Position numbers and translations under genes: made by a program. A stretch of DNA of 64,000 nucleotides from the NCBI RefSeq assembly GCF_019598945.1, contig NZ_CP080598.1, forward strand, positions 1,116,001-1,180,000, in the 5' to 3' direction. The notes below the pieces were generated by a model. It saw nothing but the letters and a program-made list of their open reading frames with translations, had not been told where the DNA came from and did no database searches. Position 1 is the stretch's first letter. Every line of letters begins with the position of its first letter. This document shows, in pieces, positions 8,539 to 17,071 of the stretch. This DNA comes from Sphaerospermopsis torques-reginae ITEP-024. GTDB lineage: Bacteria; Cyanobacteriota; Cyanobacteriia; Cyanobacteriales; Nostocaceae.

Positions 8539-9759
8539 ATGATTTCCAATTTAACTCTCAATAAGCAAACCCTGGTTGAGCGCATTAGCCAACTTGCCCG
8601 CGATAAATTTGCTTCTCGCGCCGCTTGTTACGATCGCACTGCCACCTTCCCAACAGAAAATTTTGAAGACATTTTTAATGCAGGTCTTTATGCACCTGCT
8701 GTACCAACTGAGCATGGTGGTTTAGGGTTAGGACATCAGACCGATATCTTTACCCTGTGGATGATGACCAAAGAACTGGCCAAAGTGGATCTATCCCTAG
8801 CCCGTTGCTGGGAAGGACACGCCAATGCCCAGGTAATAATTGCCGGTATGGCGAATGAGTCTCAGAAAAAGCGTTGGTTTGAGGGCATTGTCCAACGCGG
8901 TGAAAAATGGGCAGCTTGGAGTGGAGAACCCCAGTCACAGATCCCAGGTCAAAAAGTCAGCCTCGGTACAACCATTCAAGTGGTAGATGATGGCTACATC
9001 CTTGATGGGACAAAGGTATTCGCCACCAGCGCCCCAGCAACACAGTGGGCAGTTCTCCTGGTGAACTCAACAGGGACTGGAGGATCGCGTCATAGCAATA
9101 GTTCGCCGACCTCAGTCCTGATGTTAGCCTGTGATTTATCTGATCCCAGTGTCAGCTTTGATGATAGTTGGTGGCAGCCCATTGGGATGAGAGGTACAGT
9201 TAGTTATTTAGTGCGTTTTAATCAGACTTTCATCCCTAAAAAAAACCTAATTGGCTATCCAGGACAGTACGTGATTGAGGAGTGGCAGACGCGGTTTACG
9301 CCTCAGTATGGTGCGGCTTTTTTAGGTGCTGCTGAGGGAGCTTATGACTATGCTTTAGCATACATCAAAAAGCAGAAAAAAGGACACGATCCCTACGTAC
9401 AACACCGGATTGCTAAGGCAGCAATTAATATTGATACTATGCATTTCTGGTTGCGGCAAGTAGCCACCCTCTGGGAAACAGGCCAGGAGTTAGAGGCTAA
9501 ACAAGCAGGCAATCGCGCCCGTTACATTACTGAGGCGCTGGCAGTGGAAACGGTGAACGATTGCATACACGCTTGTGGCGCTCGCTCCCTGATTCAACCG
9601 AGTCCTCTAGAGCGAATATTCCGAGACTTGTCCTTTTACGTCCTGCACGATAATAGCGATCACGTTTTGTCATCCATTGGTCAGGAGATTCTAGGACAGT
9701 CCTTTGATCGTGCCTATTTTAACACCCACCCAACTCGCCAAGAAAACTTGACGGAGTGA
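8539..9759 (+). CDS. Acyl-CoA-dehydrogenase-like flavoprotein
   Basis: 406 residues with the three-part layout of the acyl-CoA dehydrogenase superfamily: N-terminal helices (about 10-125, containing PTEHGGLGLG), a central beta domain (about 130-250, with AAWSGEPQS, DGYILDGTKVFATSAP and GMRGTVSY), and C-terminal helices (about 260-400, ending with an HDNSDHVLSSIGQEILG segment). Such enzymes use FAD or FMN to dehydrogenate or oxygenate acyl or related substrates. The GTKVFATSAP block resembles DszC-like monooxygenase relatives as much as true fatty-acid dehydrogenases, so the reaction is open. No CoA ligase or beta-oxidation genes lie nearby; the only partners are the two small paralogous genes upstream. 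Confidence 0.75.
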   Translation: MISNLTLNKQTLVERISQLARDKFASRAACYDRTATFPTENFEDIFNAGLYAPAVPTEHGGLGLGHQTDIFTLWMMTKELAKVDLSLARCWEGHANAQVIIAGMANESQKKRWFEGIVQRGEKWAAWSGEPQSQIPGQKVSLGTTIQVVDDGYILDGTKVFATSAPATQWAVLLVNSTGTGGSRHSNSSPTSVLMLACDLSDPSVSFDDSWWQPIGMRGTVSYLVRFNQTFIPKKNLIGYPGQYVIEEWQTRFTPQYGAAFLGAAEGAYDYALAYIKKQKKGHDPYVQHRIAKAAINIDTMHFWLRQVATLWETGQELEAKQAGNRARYITEALAVETVNDCIHACGARSLIQPSPLERIFRDLSFYVLHDNSDHVLSSIGQEILGQSFDRAYFNTHPTRQENLTE

Positions 9760-9782
9760 CAATCCTGTAAAAAAAACACTGG

Positions 9783-9888
9783 CAGCACTTTCCGGTGTAA
9801 TGAGGTACACTATGGGCGGGCAAGATGCCCACCCCACAAGAGTTTTATGATTATGATTTGTATCTCATAGCAATGAAATCTGGTGTAT
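9783..9888. repeat. 106-bp mini-repeat family, copy 1
   Basis: Begins CAGCACTTTCCGGTGT and ends near GAAATCTGGTGTAT, with TGAGGTACA and TATCTCATAG as imperfect inner complements. Two more copies are at 28724-28831 and 29041-29146. The ends are inverted repeats (ATACAGCA...TGCTGTAT type) and there is no gene inside, as in a MITE. Confidence 0.75.
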
Positions 9889-9998
9889 ATCAATACATTG
9901 TTCAAAAAAAGAGTACGAAGAGAGAGGGCGCTCTGTAGTAGATTGATTCTCTTCCAGAACGACAACTCAAAAGCTAAACACAGCCCCTGTTCGACATA

Positions 9999-10919
9999 CT
10001 AGCACTCCTGTTTATAACTATCAACAGCAACACGCAAATTACCTTTATGCACTGCTAAAAGTTCCTCACCTGCGGTTTTATCTAAACCTGTCCAATGCAT
10101 TAATAAAGCCAACTTCACCCATTTTCCACTGCGTTCTAATAAGAAACCTGCGGCTTCTCGACTTAAACCTGTTAAATCTTGTAAAATTCTTAAAGCGCGA
10201 TCGCGTAATTTTTGATTTGTTACCGCAACATCCACCATTCTATTACCGTAAACTTTCCCTAATTTCACCATCACGCTGGTAGAAAGGATATTTAAGGCCA
10301 GTTTAGTTGCAGTCCCAGCTTTCAAACGAGTCGAACCGGCTAAAATTTCTGGACCTGTTAACAAACGAATATCAATATCTGCATCAAAAGGAACTTGTTC
10401 GGCGGGAACACAGGCCATAAAAACCGTTAAAGCTCCCCTTTGACGTGCTGCTTTTAATGCACCTTGAACATAAGGAGTAGTTCCCCCAGCAGTGATACCG
10501 ACGACTACATCCAGTTGATTAATTTTATGTTGGGCGATCGCACTTTCCCCGTCTTCCGCTAAATCTTCTAAACCCTCAGAACTGCGTAACAACGCCCCCG
10601 CACCACCAGCAATAATACCCTGTACCAACTCTGGGGGAGTACAAAAAGTAGGTGGACATTCAGCCGCATCTAACACCCCTAACCGTCCACTCGTTCCCGC
10701 ACCGATGTAAAATAAACGTCCACCTTGATGTAAACGTTCTGCTGTCTTTTCAATAGCTGCGGCTAACTCAACCTTAGCCCCAGCAACAGCAGCTACAGCT
10801 TTTTGGTCTTCAGTATTAAATAATTCTACCAATTCTAAAGAATTTAATTGGTCTAAATTTAGACTATTAGGATTTACTTGTTCTGTGAGTAGATGTCCGC
10901 GTTCTTGTAAATTTGTCAT
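9999..10919 (-). CDS. murQ: N-acetylmuramic acid 6-phosphate etherase
   Basis: A 306-residue cytoplasmic SIS-fold enzyme of normal length for MurQ. It cleaves the lactyl ether of MurNAc-6-phosphate to give GlcNAc-6-phosphate and D-lactate in cell-wall recycling. Visible signatures are FYIGAGTSGRLGVLDAAECP (about 71-90) and LLTGPEILAGSTRLKAGTAT (about 186-205), both characteristic of the family, plus a C-terminal helical region (LTGLSREAAGFLLERS). It starts at ATG 10919 and stands alone, with no other recycling gene next to it. A TTATCAG-type tandem repeat begins only 5 bp upstream, so the leader has been altered by repeat DNA. Confidence 0.95.
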   Translation of the reverse strand: MTNLQERGHLLTEQVNPNSLNLDQLNSLELVELFNTEDQKAVAAVAGAKVELAAAIEKTAERLHQGGRLFYIGAGTSGRLGVLDAAECPPTFCTPPELVQGIIAGGAGALLRSSEGLEDLAEDGESAIAQHKINQLDVVVGITAGGTTPYVQGALKAARQRGALTVFMACVPAEQVPFDADIDIRLLTGPEILAGSTRLKAGTATKLALNILSTSVMVKLGKVYGNRMVDVAVTNQKLRDRALRILQDLTGLSREAAGFLLERSGKWVKLALLMHWTGLDKTAGEELLAVHKGNLRVAVDSYKQEC

Positions 10920-10923
10920 TTTT

Positions 10924-10969
10924 CAGTTATCAGTTATCAGTTATCAGTTATCAGTTATCAGTTATCAGT
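10924..10969. repeat. Heptamer tandem repeat (CAGTTAT)
   Basis: About six and a half copies of a 7-bp unit directly upstream of murQ, a typical short tandem repeat of heterocystous cyanobacteria. A second run of TCAATTG/TCAATTA units lies at 11089-11122. Confidence 0.9.
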
Positions 10970-11126
10970 CAATACTACTCGGTTCAGGTTACAAAATAAT
11001 TGATATTGTAATTTCGGTTACGAGATAACGCAACCCAAGGGAAATTTTTTTCCCCTTCAAAGGGGAGGTTTTAAACCTTAAATGAAACAATTGTCAATTG
11101 TCAATTATCAATTATCAATTAATTAC

Positions 11127-12437
11127 CTATTCATTCATATTTTTCAGTGTTGCTACTGCTGAAGGTGAAATTTGGTTCAGATAACGGAAAACCCAATACT
11201 TGAATATAGTATCTAGAATTACTGGGAATGTAGCAATAAATAGGAAAATAGCATTTCTATCTGCGGCAATACCCAAATGACTAGCAATACTTTCTAAAAT
11301 CACTTCCCAACCGTGAGGAGAATGGAAACCTACAAAAATATCTGTGAATAAAATAATGATAAATGCTTTGGCACTATCACTTAAACCATAAATAATTTCA
11401 TTCAACAGATTTTTAATAGCTATCACCCCTTTTTTATTGGTGACTACCACAACTGCAAAAGCAAATAAACCTAATAAATCAGCAAAAACATTTGCCACTG
11501 CACTATTACTTTTATGTTTAAATTCTTCTGCTAATTCTTCTGCTTTGAGTGAAATTTTTTCTTCCATAGCTTCCGCAGAAATTTGAGGAGAATGTTTCAA
11601 TAAATTGTCAAATTTTAATTCTTCCTCAAAAGACTGCAATTCTTTTAGTGCTTTCTCTTTCATTTCCCAGTTCAGAAAAATAGGTGTACTTTCAACACTG
11701 CGAAAATGTTCTACAGCAGGAAGTATGAAAAACTTTTTAGACAATTCTTGAGTTAACAAGGGAATGAGAATTAATAACAACAAACAGTTAATAGCTCGTT
11801 TGGTAATTTTTCTCGATGCTTGAAAATTCCGCAATACCTCCTGTTCAGAACTTGGACTCATATCATTGGTAATTTTGCGAAATGTTCTACCAATTGATCT
11901 GGGAAAAATACCAGTTTTTTTGGTGACTGGTTCAATATTTTCTAAACTGAGTTTTGATGTTAGTTGAGACAAATTTTTTGGTGTTTGTTGGTGAGATTCT
12001 AACTTGGTAAGAGTTGGGTTTTGAGAATAATCTACAACATTAGAATTAGATAATTCTAGATCCTCATTATTGTATCTGGAGAGAACTTCATCAATTAATT
12101 TTAGTTTATCCAAAAAAGCGTAATTAGAGTTTTTGATAAAAAAACGACTCACTTTAAATTCTAAAACTCTGATTTTAATAATCTTTAAATATTTTTCCAC
12201 ATCTGTCTGAAAACAATCTAATACATTTTGACTGTAAACACCTGACTGACTAGATACTTTATCCCCTGCAAAATGTTCTAACTCAATTTCTTTTATATTT
12301 AAAGCCATTTTATATGCTTGTTCTAATGCTCTTTCTGGTGTGCGGAAAAACCATTGATTACCTTGATGCAAAATATTTAAGTTGTTGTTTTTTTCAGTTA
12401 GCTTATCTGAAAAATCTGAATGTACGTAATTTTTCAT
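11127..12437 (-). CDS. pxcA: Proton extrusion protein PxcA (CemA family)
   Basis: 436 residues, the usual cyanobacterial length. The C-terminal half (about 205-430) carries the CemA/PxcA membrane domain: hydrophobic segments near 218-232 and 312-335, then SAKAFIIILFTDIFVGFHSP and a final pair ending in FKYWVFRYLNQISPSAVATL. The N-terminal half is hydrophilic with the typical PERALEQAYKMA block. Family knowledge: PxcA/CemA is required for light-driven Na+-dependent proton release and supports inorganic carbon uptake. It lies just downstream of a carbonic anhydrase gene, separated by a repeat-rich 300-bp gap, and near sbtA, so it fits a carbon-acquisition neighbourhood. Confidence 0.92.
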   Translation of the reverse strand: MKNYVHSDFSDKLTEKNNNLNILHQGNQWFFRTPERALEQAYKMALNIKEIELEHFAGDKVSSQSGVYSQNVLDCFQTDVEKYLKIIKIRVLEFKVSRFFIKNSNYAFLDKLKLIDEVLSRYNNEDLELSNSNVVDYSQNPTLTKLESHQQTPKNLSQLTSKLSLENIEPVTKKTGIFPRSIGRTFRKITNDMSPSSEQEVLRNFQASRKITKRAINCLLLLILIPLLTQELSKKFFILPAVEHFRSVESTPIFLNWEMKEKALKELQSFEEELKFDNLLKHSPQISAEAMEEKISLKAEELAEEFKHKSNSAVANVFADLLGLFAFAVVVVTNKKGVIAIKNLLNEIIYGLSDSAKAFIIILFTDIFVGFHSPHGWEVILESIASHLGIAADRNAIFLFIATFPVILDTIFKYWVFRYLNQISPSAVATLKNMNE

Positions 12438-12737
12438 TTTGATGGTAGATGGCTAAATGTTTACTAACTCAAGTTGCTAGTTATTTGTTAAGGCTGGTAA
12501 TGGGTAATTGCTAATTAAAATTCTGTTATTATCCTGTTAATCCTTAAATCCTGGTTATCCTGATTCTGACATTTTCCCTAACTAGCAACTTACGTTACTA
12601 AAAAAATCAAAAAATGAGGTAGATAAACTTTGAATTAATTGATAAAAATTGATTTTTTAAATCCAAAGTTTATGTATTTATCAACTTGAATTTTTCTACC
12701 TCATCAAAAAATAAATATTAAATAAATATTTTCTCAA
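12438..12737. repeat. Intergenic repeats: dispersed TCCTGTTAATCC unit and a long inverted repeat
   Basis: 12531-12572 is a copy of the dispersed 'TCCTGnnAATCCTTAAATCCTGG' unit found throughout the window. 12615-12703 is an inverted repeat with TGAGGTAGA/TCTACCTCA ends and an inner TAAACTTTG/CAAAGTTTA pair. It may end transcription of the carbonic anhydrase gene. No gene seen. Confidence 0.65.
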
Positions 12738-13424
12738 TTAACCTGCTTTTAAACAAGCTAAAGGATCAGGAACAGGAAAAGCGTCAGAACTTAAAGGCAC
12801 AAACTTACTATCATTAGCATTGTAAGCAACAATTTGTCCTGTTTCTATTTCATAAACCCAAGCATGGAGAGAGATTTTACCACCATGTAATTTAGAACGA
12901 ATCACGGGATAGGTTTCTAAATTTTCAATTTGAGTTAAAACATTTTCTTCTACAGCTATTTTGAGCAATGTTTCCCCATCATAATTTTGATAGTTTTCGC
13001 GTAACAGACGACGGGTAGATTCAGCATTGCGTTTTAACCAATCATAAACTAAAGGCATTTCATCAGATAAATTATTTAATTGTAGGAGTGCTTTCATACT
13101 ACCGCAGTGAGAATGACCACAAACAATAATATGCTTAATATTTAAAGCAGAAACAGCATATTCAATTCCCGCACCTTCACTACTATTAGGACTTCCATGA
13201 GTGGGAATAATATTACCTAAATTACGAATAATAAATAGTTCTCCTGGTTTAGTTTGTGTTAATAAATTCGGATCAATGCGAGAATCAGAACAAGTAATAA
13301 AGAGAATTTCAGGAGTTTGTCCTTGAGATAATTGGCGGAACATTTCCTGATGAATTGTGAAATAGTTAGTTTGAAATTCGTTCAGTCCTTTGATAATTCT
13401 TTTCATTGGCATTGTAGAATTCAT
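12738..13424 (-). CDS. Beta-class carbonic anhydrase
   Basis: 228 residues interconverting CO2 and bicarbonate. Zinc ligands of the beta class are visible: Cys45 in ITCSDSR with the Asp47/Arg49 dyad, and His104 and Cys107 in CGHSHCG. HAWVYEIETGQIVAYN near the C-terminus is also typical. There is no signal peptide, and no long C-terminal extension like that of carboxysomal CcaA, so a cytoplasmic or other location is likely. The gene lies on the same strand downstream of sbtA and sbtB, suggesting a role in inorganic carbon use. Start ATG 13424; an internal Met at residue 5 or 7 could also serve. Confidence 0.92.
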   Translation of the reverse strand: MNSTMPMKRIIKGLNEFQTNYFTIHQEMFRQLSQGQTPEILFITCSDSRIDPNLLTQTKPGELFIIRNLGNIIPTHGSPNSSEGAGIEYAVSALNIKHIIVCGHSHCGSMKALLQLNNLSDEMPLVYDWLKRNAESTRRLLRENYQNYDGETLLKIAVEENVLTQIENLETYPVIRSKLHGGKISLHAWVYEIETGQIVAYNANDSKFVPLSSDAFPVPDPLACLKAG

Positions 13425-13540
13425 AGAATTATGATTTTACCTTTGTTGTCTTGCTTTTTGGCTGTTTTTTTCCTTTATTCTTTCTTTGGTAGTTGCTGGC
13501 TTGTAGTGATGACTTTAGTCATCCAAATCAGGACTTTAGC

Positions 13541-13571
<31 letters not shown>

Positions 13572-13578
13572 TAATTAT

Positions 13579-14211
13579 TTAGTGATTAACCCATTTTGCA
13601 TCAGTCACCAAACACACACCTCCGATTTTTTTCAGCAGAGGGGTGATTTTTTCCACTAGGTTATCTAATTGTTTTTGATTGGTACAGACTGTCATAATGT
13701 AACTATTACTAAATCCATAGTCAATATCGGAAGATGCTAAACCTCGATCACCTTTACCAGAGGTATCTTTAATAATTGTATATCCCGAAACGAAGACACT
13801 TTCTAAAATGTTCAGAGCATCTTCAATGTGAGATGTATCAATAACAATCTCTACTTTTTGGACTTCTTGCATAATAGGGATTGATAAATTTAGACTTGTT
13901 AGACTGGGAGAAAAGTCATCTGATATCTGAGAATTACTTGTGGTAATTAAACAAATACCACCAATGGTTTTGAGGATTGGTAAAATATCTCTGATCAGGT
14001 ATTCAAATTGTGTTTGATTAGTGCAAATAGTAGAAATATAACTATTGCTAAATTCTCTCCCCAAATCGTTATGACAAATCCCCCTATCCCCTTTCCCGGA
14101 AGAATTTTCTATTAATGTATATCCAGGAACTCTCACAGAATTAAGGATATCTATTACTTCTCGTTGTTCCAGGGAGCTAACAATGATTTCTACTCGGTTA
14201 AAGAGTTCCAT
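13579..14211 (-). CDS. sbtB: Tandem double-domain SbtB (PII-like carbon sensor)
   Basis: Ordinary SbtB proteins are about 105-110 residues; this one has 210 and contains two copies. Repeat 1 (about 1-105) has VPGYTLIENSSGKGDRG, NSYISTICTN and IGGICLIT; repeat 2 (about 117-206) has VSGYTIIKDTSGKGDRG, NSYIMTVCTN and IGGVCLVT. The GYT(L/I)I..SSGKGDRG block corresponds to the nucleotide-binding T-loop region of SbtB. Neither copy ends in the CGPEGC redox loop known from some SbtB proteins. Family knowledge: SbtB trimers bind cyclic AMP and adenine nucleotides and bind SbtA. Here it lies 70 bp downstream of sbtA on the same strand. A fusion would change trimer geometry, giving perhaps a pseudo-hexamer or mixed sites. 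Confidence 0.85.
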   Translation of the reverse strand: MELFNRVEIIVSSLEQREVIDILNSVRVPGYTLIENSSGKGDRGICHNDLGREFSNSYISTICTNQTQFEYLIRDILPILKTIGGICLITTSNSQISDDFSPSLTSLNLSIPIMQEVQKVEIVIDTSHIEDALNILESVFVSGYTIIKDTSGKGDRGLASSDIDYGFSNSYIMTVCTNQKQLDNLVEKITPLLKKIGGVCLVTDAKWVNH

Positions 14212-14281
14212 GACTAATACCTATCAGTGAGATAATAGAAGAATTAAAGGGTTTCAAATCTGCTGGGAAAACTCTAAAACC

Positions 14282-15256
14282 TTATACACCAACAAGTTTT
14301 AAAATTTGCAAGTAAAGAGGAATTCCCACAATAATATTAAAGGGGAATGTTAAAGCTAAAGCCATAGAAACATAAAGACTAGGATTAGATTCGGGAACAG
14401 TTAATCTCATTGCTGCTGGTACGGCAATATAAGAAGCACTGGCACATAAAACCGCAAATAAAAGTCCGTTTCCTTCTCCCATTCCCAAGACTTTTGCAAT
14501 CAAAATTCCTAAGATAGCATTGACAACAGGAATGAAAACAGAAAAACCAATTAAGAAAGAACCTGTTTTACTTAAATCTTTAATTCTTCTGGCTGCTACT
14601 AATCCCATATCAAGTAAAAAGAAAGTCAGCGCACCGTAGAAAATTCCTTGAGTAAATGGTTGTAATTTTTCCCAACCTTTTTCTCCTGTTAATAGTCCAA
14701 CTAACAAACTACCAACTAACAAAAATACTGAGCCATTTAAAAAAGCTTCGTGCATCACTTTTCCCCAAGAAAATCCTTCTTCACCTTCTGTCTTGGGTGC
14801 AAATGCTCTCACCAGAATTAAGCCGATAATAATAGCTGGAGATTCCATTAAAGCTAATGCTGCTACCATGTGTCCACCATAGGGAATGTGCAGTTTTTCT
14901 AGGAAAGAACTAGCGGTAATAAAGGTGACTGCACTAATAGAACCGTAGGTAGCAGCGATAGCAGCCGCATTGTAATGATCAAGTTTGAGTCTGAGAATAA
15001 AAAATGTGTATACTGGTACAATAGAAGCCATGACAATAGCAACTATCAGCGTCATTGCTATTTGCGAGTTAATGCCACTTTCTGCTAGTTCATGTCCGCC
15101 TTTAAAACCAATGGATAACAGTAAATACAGTGAAAATAATTTTGGTAAGGGTTGGGGAATTTCTAAATCTGATTTTAGAAAAACCGCCAGCATTCCCAAA
15201 AAGAAGAACAACACAGGGGGATTGAGAATGTTAAAAAGAATTAAACTGCCATCCAT
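14282..15256 (-). CDS. sbtA: Sodium-dependent bicarbonate transporter SbtA
   Basis: A 324-residue integral membrane protein with about ten hydrophobic segments in two similar halves, matching the SbtA family (high-affinity Na+/HCO3- symport in the plasma membrane). Distinctive stretches are LLSIGFKGGHELAESG, ATYGSISAVTFITASSFLE and the second-half equivalent CASASYIAVPAAMRLTVPES. The central hydrophilic loop (APKTEGEEGFSWGK) is short. It heads a likely transcript with the tandem sbtB 70 bp downstream and possibly the carbonic anhydrase gene. The 118 bp upstream to the histidine kinase gene is AT-rich with several TTA/TAA half-sites, but no operator can be assigned. Confidence 0.95.
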   Translation of the reverse strand: MDGSLILFNILNPPVLFFFLGMLAVFLKSDLEIPQPLPKLFSLYLLLSIGFKGGHELAESGINSQIAMTLIVAIVMASIVPVYTFFILRLKLDHYNAAAIAATYGSISAVTFITASSFLEKLHIPYGGHMVAALALMESPAIIIGLILVRAFAPKTEGEEGFSWGKVMHEAFLNGSVFLLVGSLLVGLLTGEKGWEKLQPFTQGIFYGALTFFLLDMGLVAARRIKDLSKTGSFLIGFSVFIPVVNAILGILIAKVLGMGEGNGLLFAVLCASASYIAVPAAMRLTVPESNPSLYVSMALALTFPFNIIVGIPLYLQILKLVGV

Positions 15257-15374
15257 TGATTTTTTCTTTCCTCAGCATTAGAAAACTTTATGAACTACCC
15301 TCTAAATTAGTCCACAAATTTTAAGAAAAGCATGAGAAGAAATTAAGAATTTTCTTAGAATTAGTTAGGCAGTA

Positions 15375-16763
15375 TCAAAATGGTAATTCTACAGTGAATG
15401 TGGTGAATTGATGGGGGTTGCTGGTGACATAAATTTTACCACCGTGTAAGCGAACAATTTCATGGGCGATCGCCAAACCTAATCCTGAGCCACCTGTATA
15501 CCGTGAGCGATCGCTTTCTGCACGATAAAAACGCTCAAATAAATGGGGTAAATGTTCCGCTGCAATTCCTTTACCCGTATTAGTGATAGTTACTTTCACC
15601 TGTTCACTTTCACGATATGTTTCTACACTAATTTTACCTTCCGGGGATGTGTACTTAACGGCATTATCTAGTAAATTTAAAAACAAACTGGTTAAGTGAT
15701 CAGAATTGCCAGTAATGTAAAGTAAGGGTTTTATACTTGCACAGATGGTAATATTTTTATCTGCTGCTAAAAGCTGAATTTGCTCGATGAGAACTTCTAG
15801 TAACTCGCTTAAATCAACATGAGTCAAAGTCCATTGATATTCAGATTCACTTTGATCCAAACGAGTGAGAAAAAGCAAACCATTAGCAAGACGAATCAAA
15901 CGATCAACTTCCCGTTGTAATTCTTGTAAGGTATGATGATATTCTTCTGGTGTACGCTCTCTACTTAAAGTTACACCCAGTCTGCCTTTAATCACCGTCA
16001 AAGGTGTGCGTAACTCATGAGAAGCATCGGCTGTAAATCTGCGTTCATGCTCAAATGCAGCCTGCAAGCGATCTAACATCCCATCCAAGGTGACAGCTAA
16101 TCTTCCCACTTCATCTGTTGAACCTTGATCACCGATGCGCTGGGTAAAATCATTAGGTCCTATTGCTTGGGCGGTGCGAATAATGCGATCAATAGGAAGT
16201 AACGCTTGATCCGCTAAAAATAAACCTCCACAAGCTGCAATTAAAAGAATTAAAGGAAAACTCAAAAGCATCAAAGTCAGCAGATGTTCTGAAGCTTCAG
16301 AAATAGGATCTAGAGATTGGGCAACTTGTAACCAACCAGCGGTTGAAGATAAAGATAATGGTTGAGTATAAACTCGCCAAATCTTGCCGTATTCGGTAAC
16401 ACTGGTATAACCCATTTTTACAGGCATCATCGGTGGTATGGTTTTGTAACTACCGATACCATCCCATATTTCTCCTTGGGCAGAAACCAAACGCACGGAA
16501 AAACCAGCATTAGTTAACTTACGGGTAATAGTTTCAGACTGTTGTTTGATCTTCAAAGTAGGATGACCATCCACCTGAATAACTTCAGTAAAAGTTTCCG
16601 AAGCTGCAACCTGCAAAGCTGTGTCTAATTGACCAAGTAAACTATGTTTTAATTGAATATATAAATAGGTATCGAAAACTACTAGCGTACAGCCCAAAAG
16701 CAGTATGTACCATGTTGTTAGACGAGTTCTAATTGTACTTTGATTAAATCGTTGAAAAAACAT
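15375..16763 (-). CDS. Membrane sensor histidine kinase
   Basis: 462 residues: transmembrane segment about 15-37, an external sensor region about 38-158, a second transmembrane segment about 159-186, HAMP (about 187-238), HisKA with phospho-acceptor His249 (ASHELRTPLT), and HATPase_c with N-box (LFLNLLDNAVKY), then G boxes (NTGKGIA, FERFYRAESDRSR, GSGLGLAIA). All catalytic motifs are intact. It is the partner of the OmpR-type regulator encoded upstream on the same strand, but the gap between them is filled by about 300 bp of tandem repeats. The stimulus is unknown; sbtA lies 118 bp downstream. Confidence 0.93.
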   Translation of the reverse strand: MFFQRFNQSTIRTRLTTWYILLLGCTLVVFDTYLYIQLKHSLLGQLDTALQVAASETFTEVIQVDGHPTLKIKQQSETITRKLTNAGFSVRLVSAQGEIWDGIGSYKTIPPMMPVKMGYTSVTEYGKIWRVYTQPLSLSSTAGWLQVAQSLDPISEASEHLLTLMLLSFPLILLIAACGGLFLADQALLPIDRIIRTAQAIGPNDFTQRIGDQGSTDEVGRLAVTLDGMLDRLQAAFEHERRFTADASHELRTPLTVIKGRLGVTLSRERTPEEYHHTLQELQREVDRLIRLANGLLFLTRLDQSESEYQWTLTHVDLSELLEVLIEQIQLLAADKNITICASIKPLLYITGNSDHLTSLFLNLLDNAVKYTSPEGKISVETYRESEQVKVTITNTGKGIAAEHLPHLFERFYRAESDRSRYTGGSGLGLAIAHEIVRLHGGKIYVTSNPHQFTTFTVELPF

Positions 16764-17071
16764 ACAGCAGGAGTCAGGAGTTAGGAGTCAGGAGGCAGGG
16801 GAGGCAGGGGAGGCAGGGGAAGCAGGGGAGGCAGGGGAGGAAAAGGAGATTAATAACCCAGTCACCAATCACCAATTACCAATTACCAATTACCAATTAC
16901 CAATTACCAATTACCAATTACCAATTACCAATTACCAATTACCAATTACCAATTACCAATTACCAATTACCAATTACCAATTACCAATTACCAATTACCA
17001 ATTACCAATTACCAATTACCAATTCCCAATTCCCAATTACCAATTACCAATTACCAATTACCAATCCCCAG
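16764..17071. repeat. Large tandem-repeat block between regulator and kinase genes
   Basis: Two arrays fill the spacer. A 9-bp GC-rich unit (GGCAGGGGA, about five to six copies, some varied) spans about 16792-16843. A heptamer unit (CAATTAC), about 28 copies with few changes, spans about 16866-17065. The array ends within a few bases of the regulator's stop codon. Unlike a CRISPR array it has no spacers. Confidence 0.95.

Noticed and set aside
16866-17065. Possible CRISPR array
   Set aside because: The 7-bp units are directly adjacent without spacers, and no cas gene is present.
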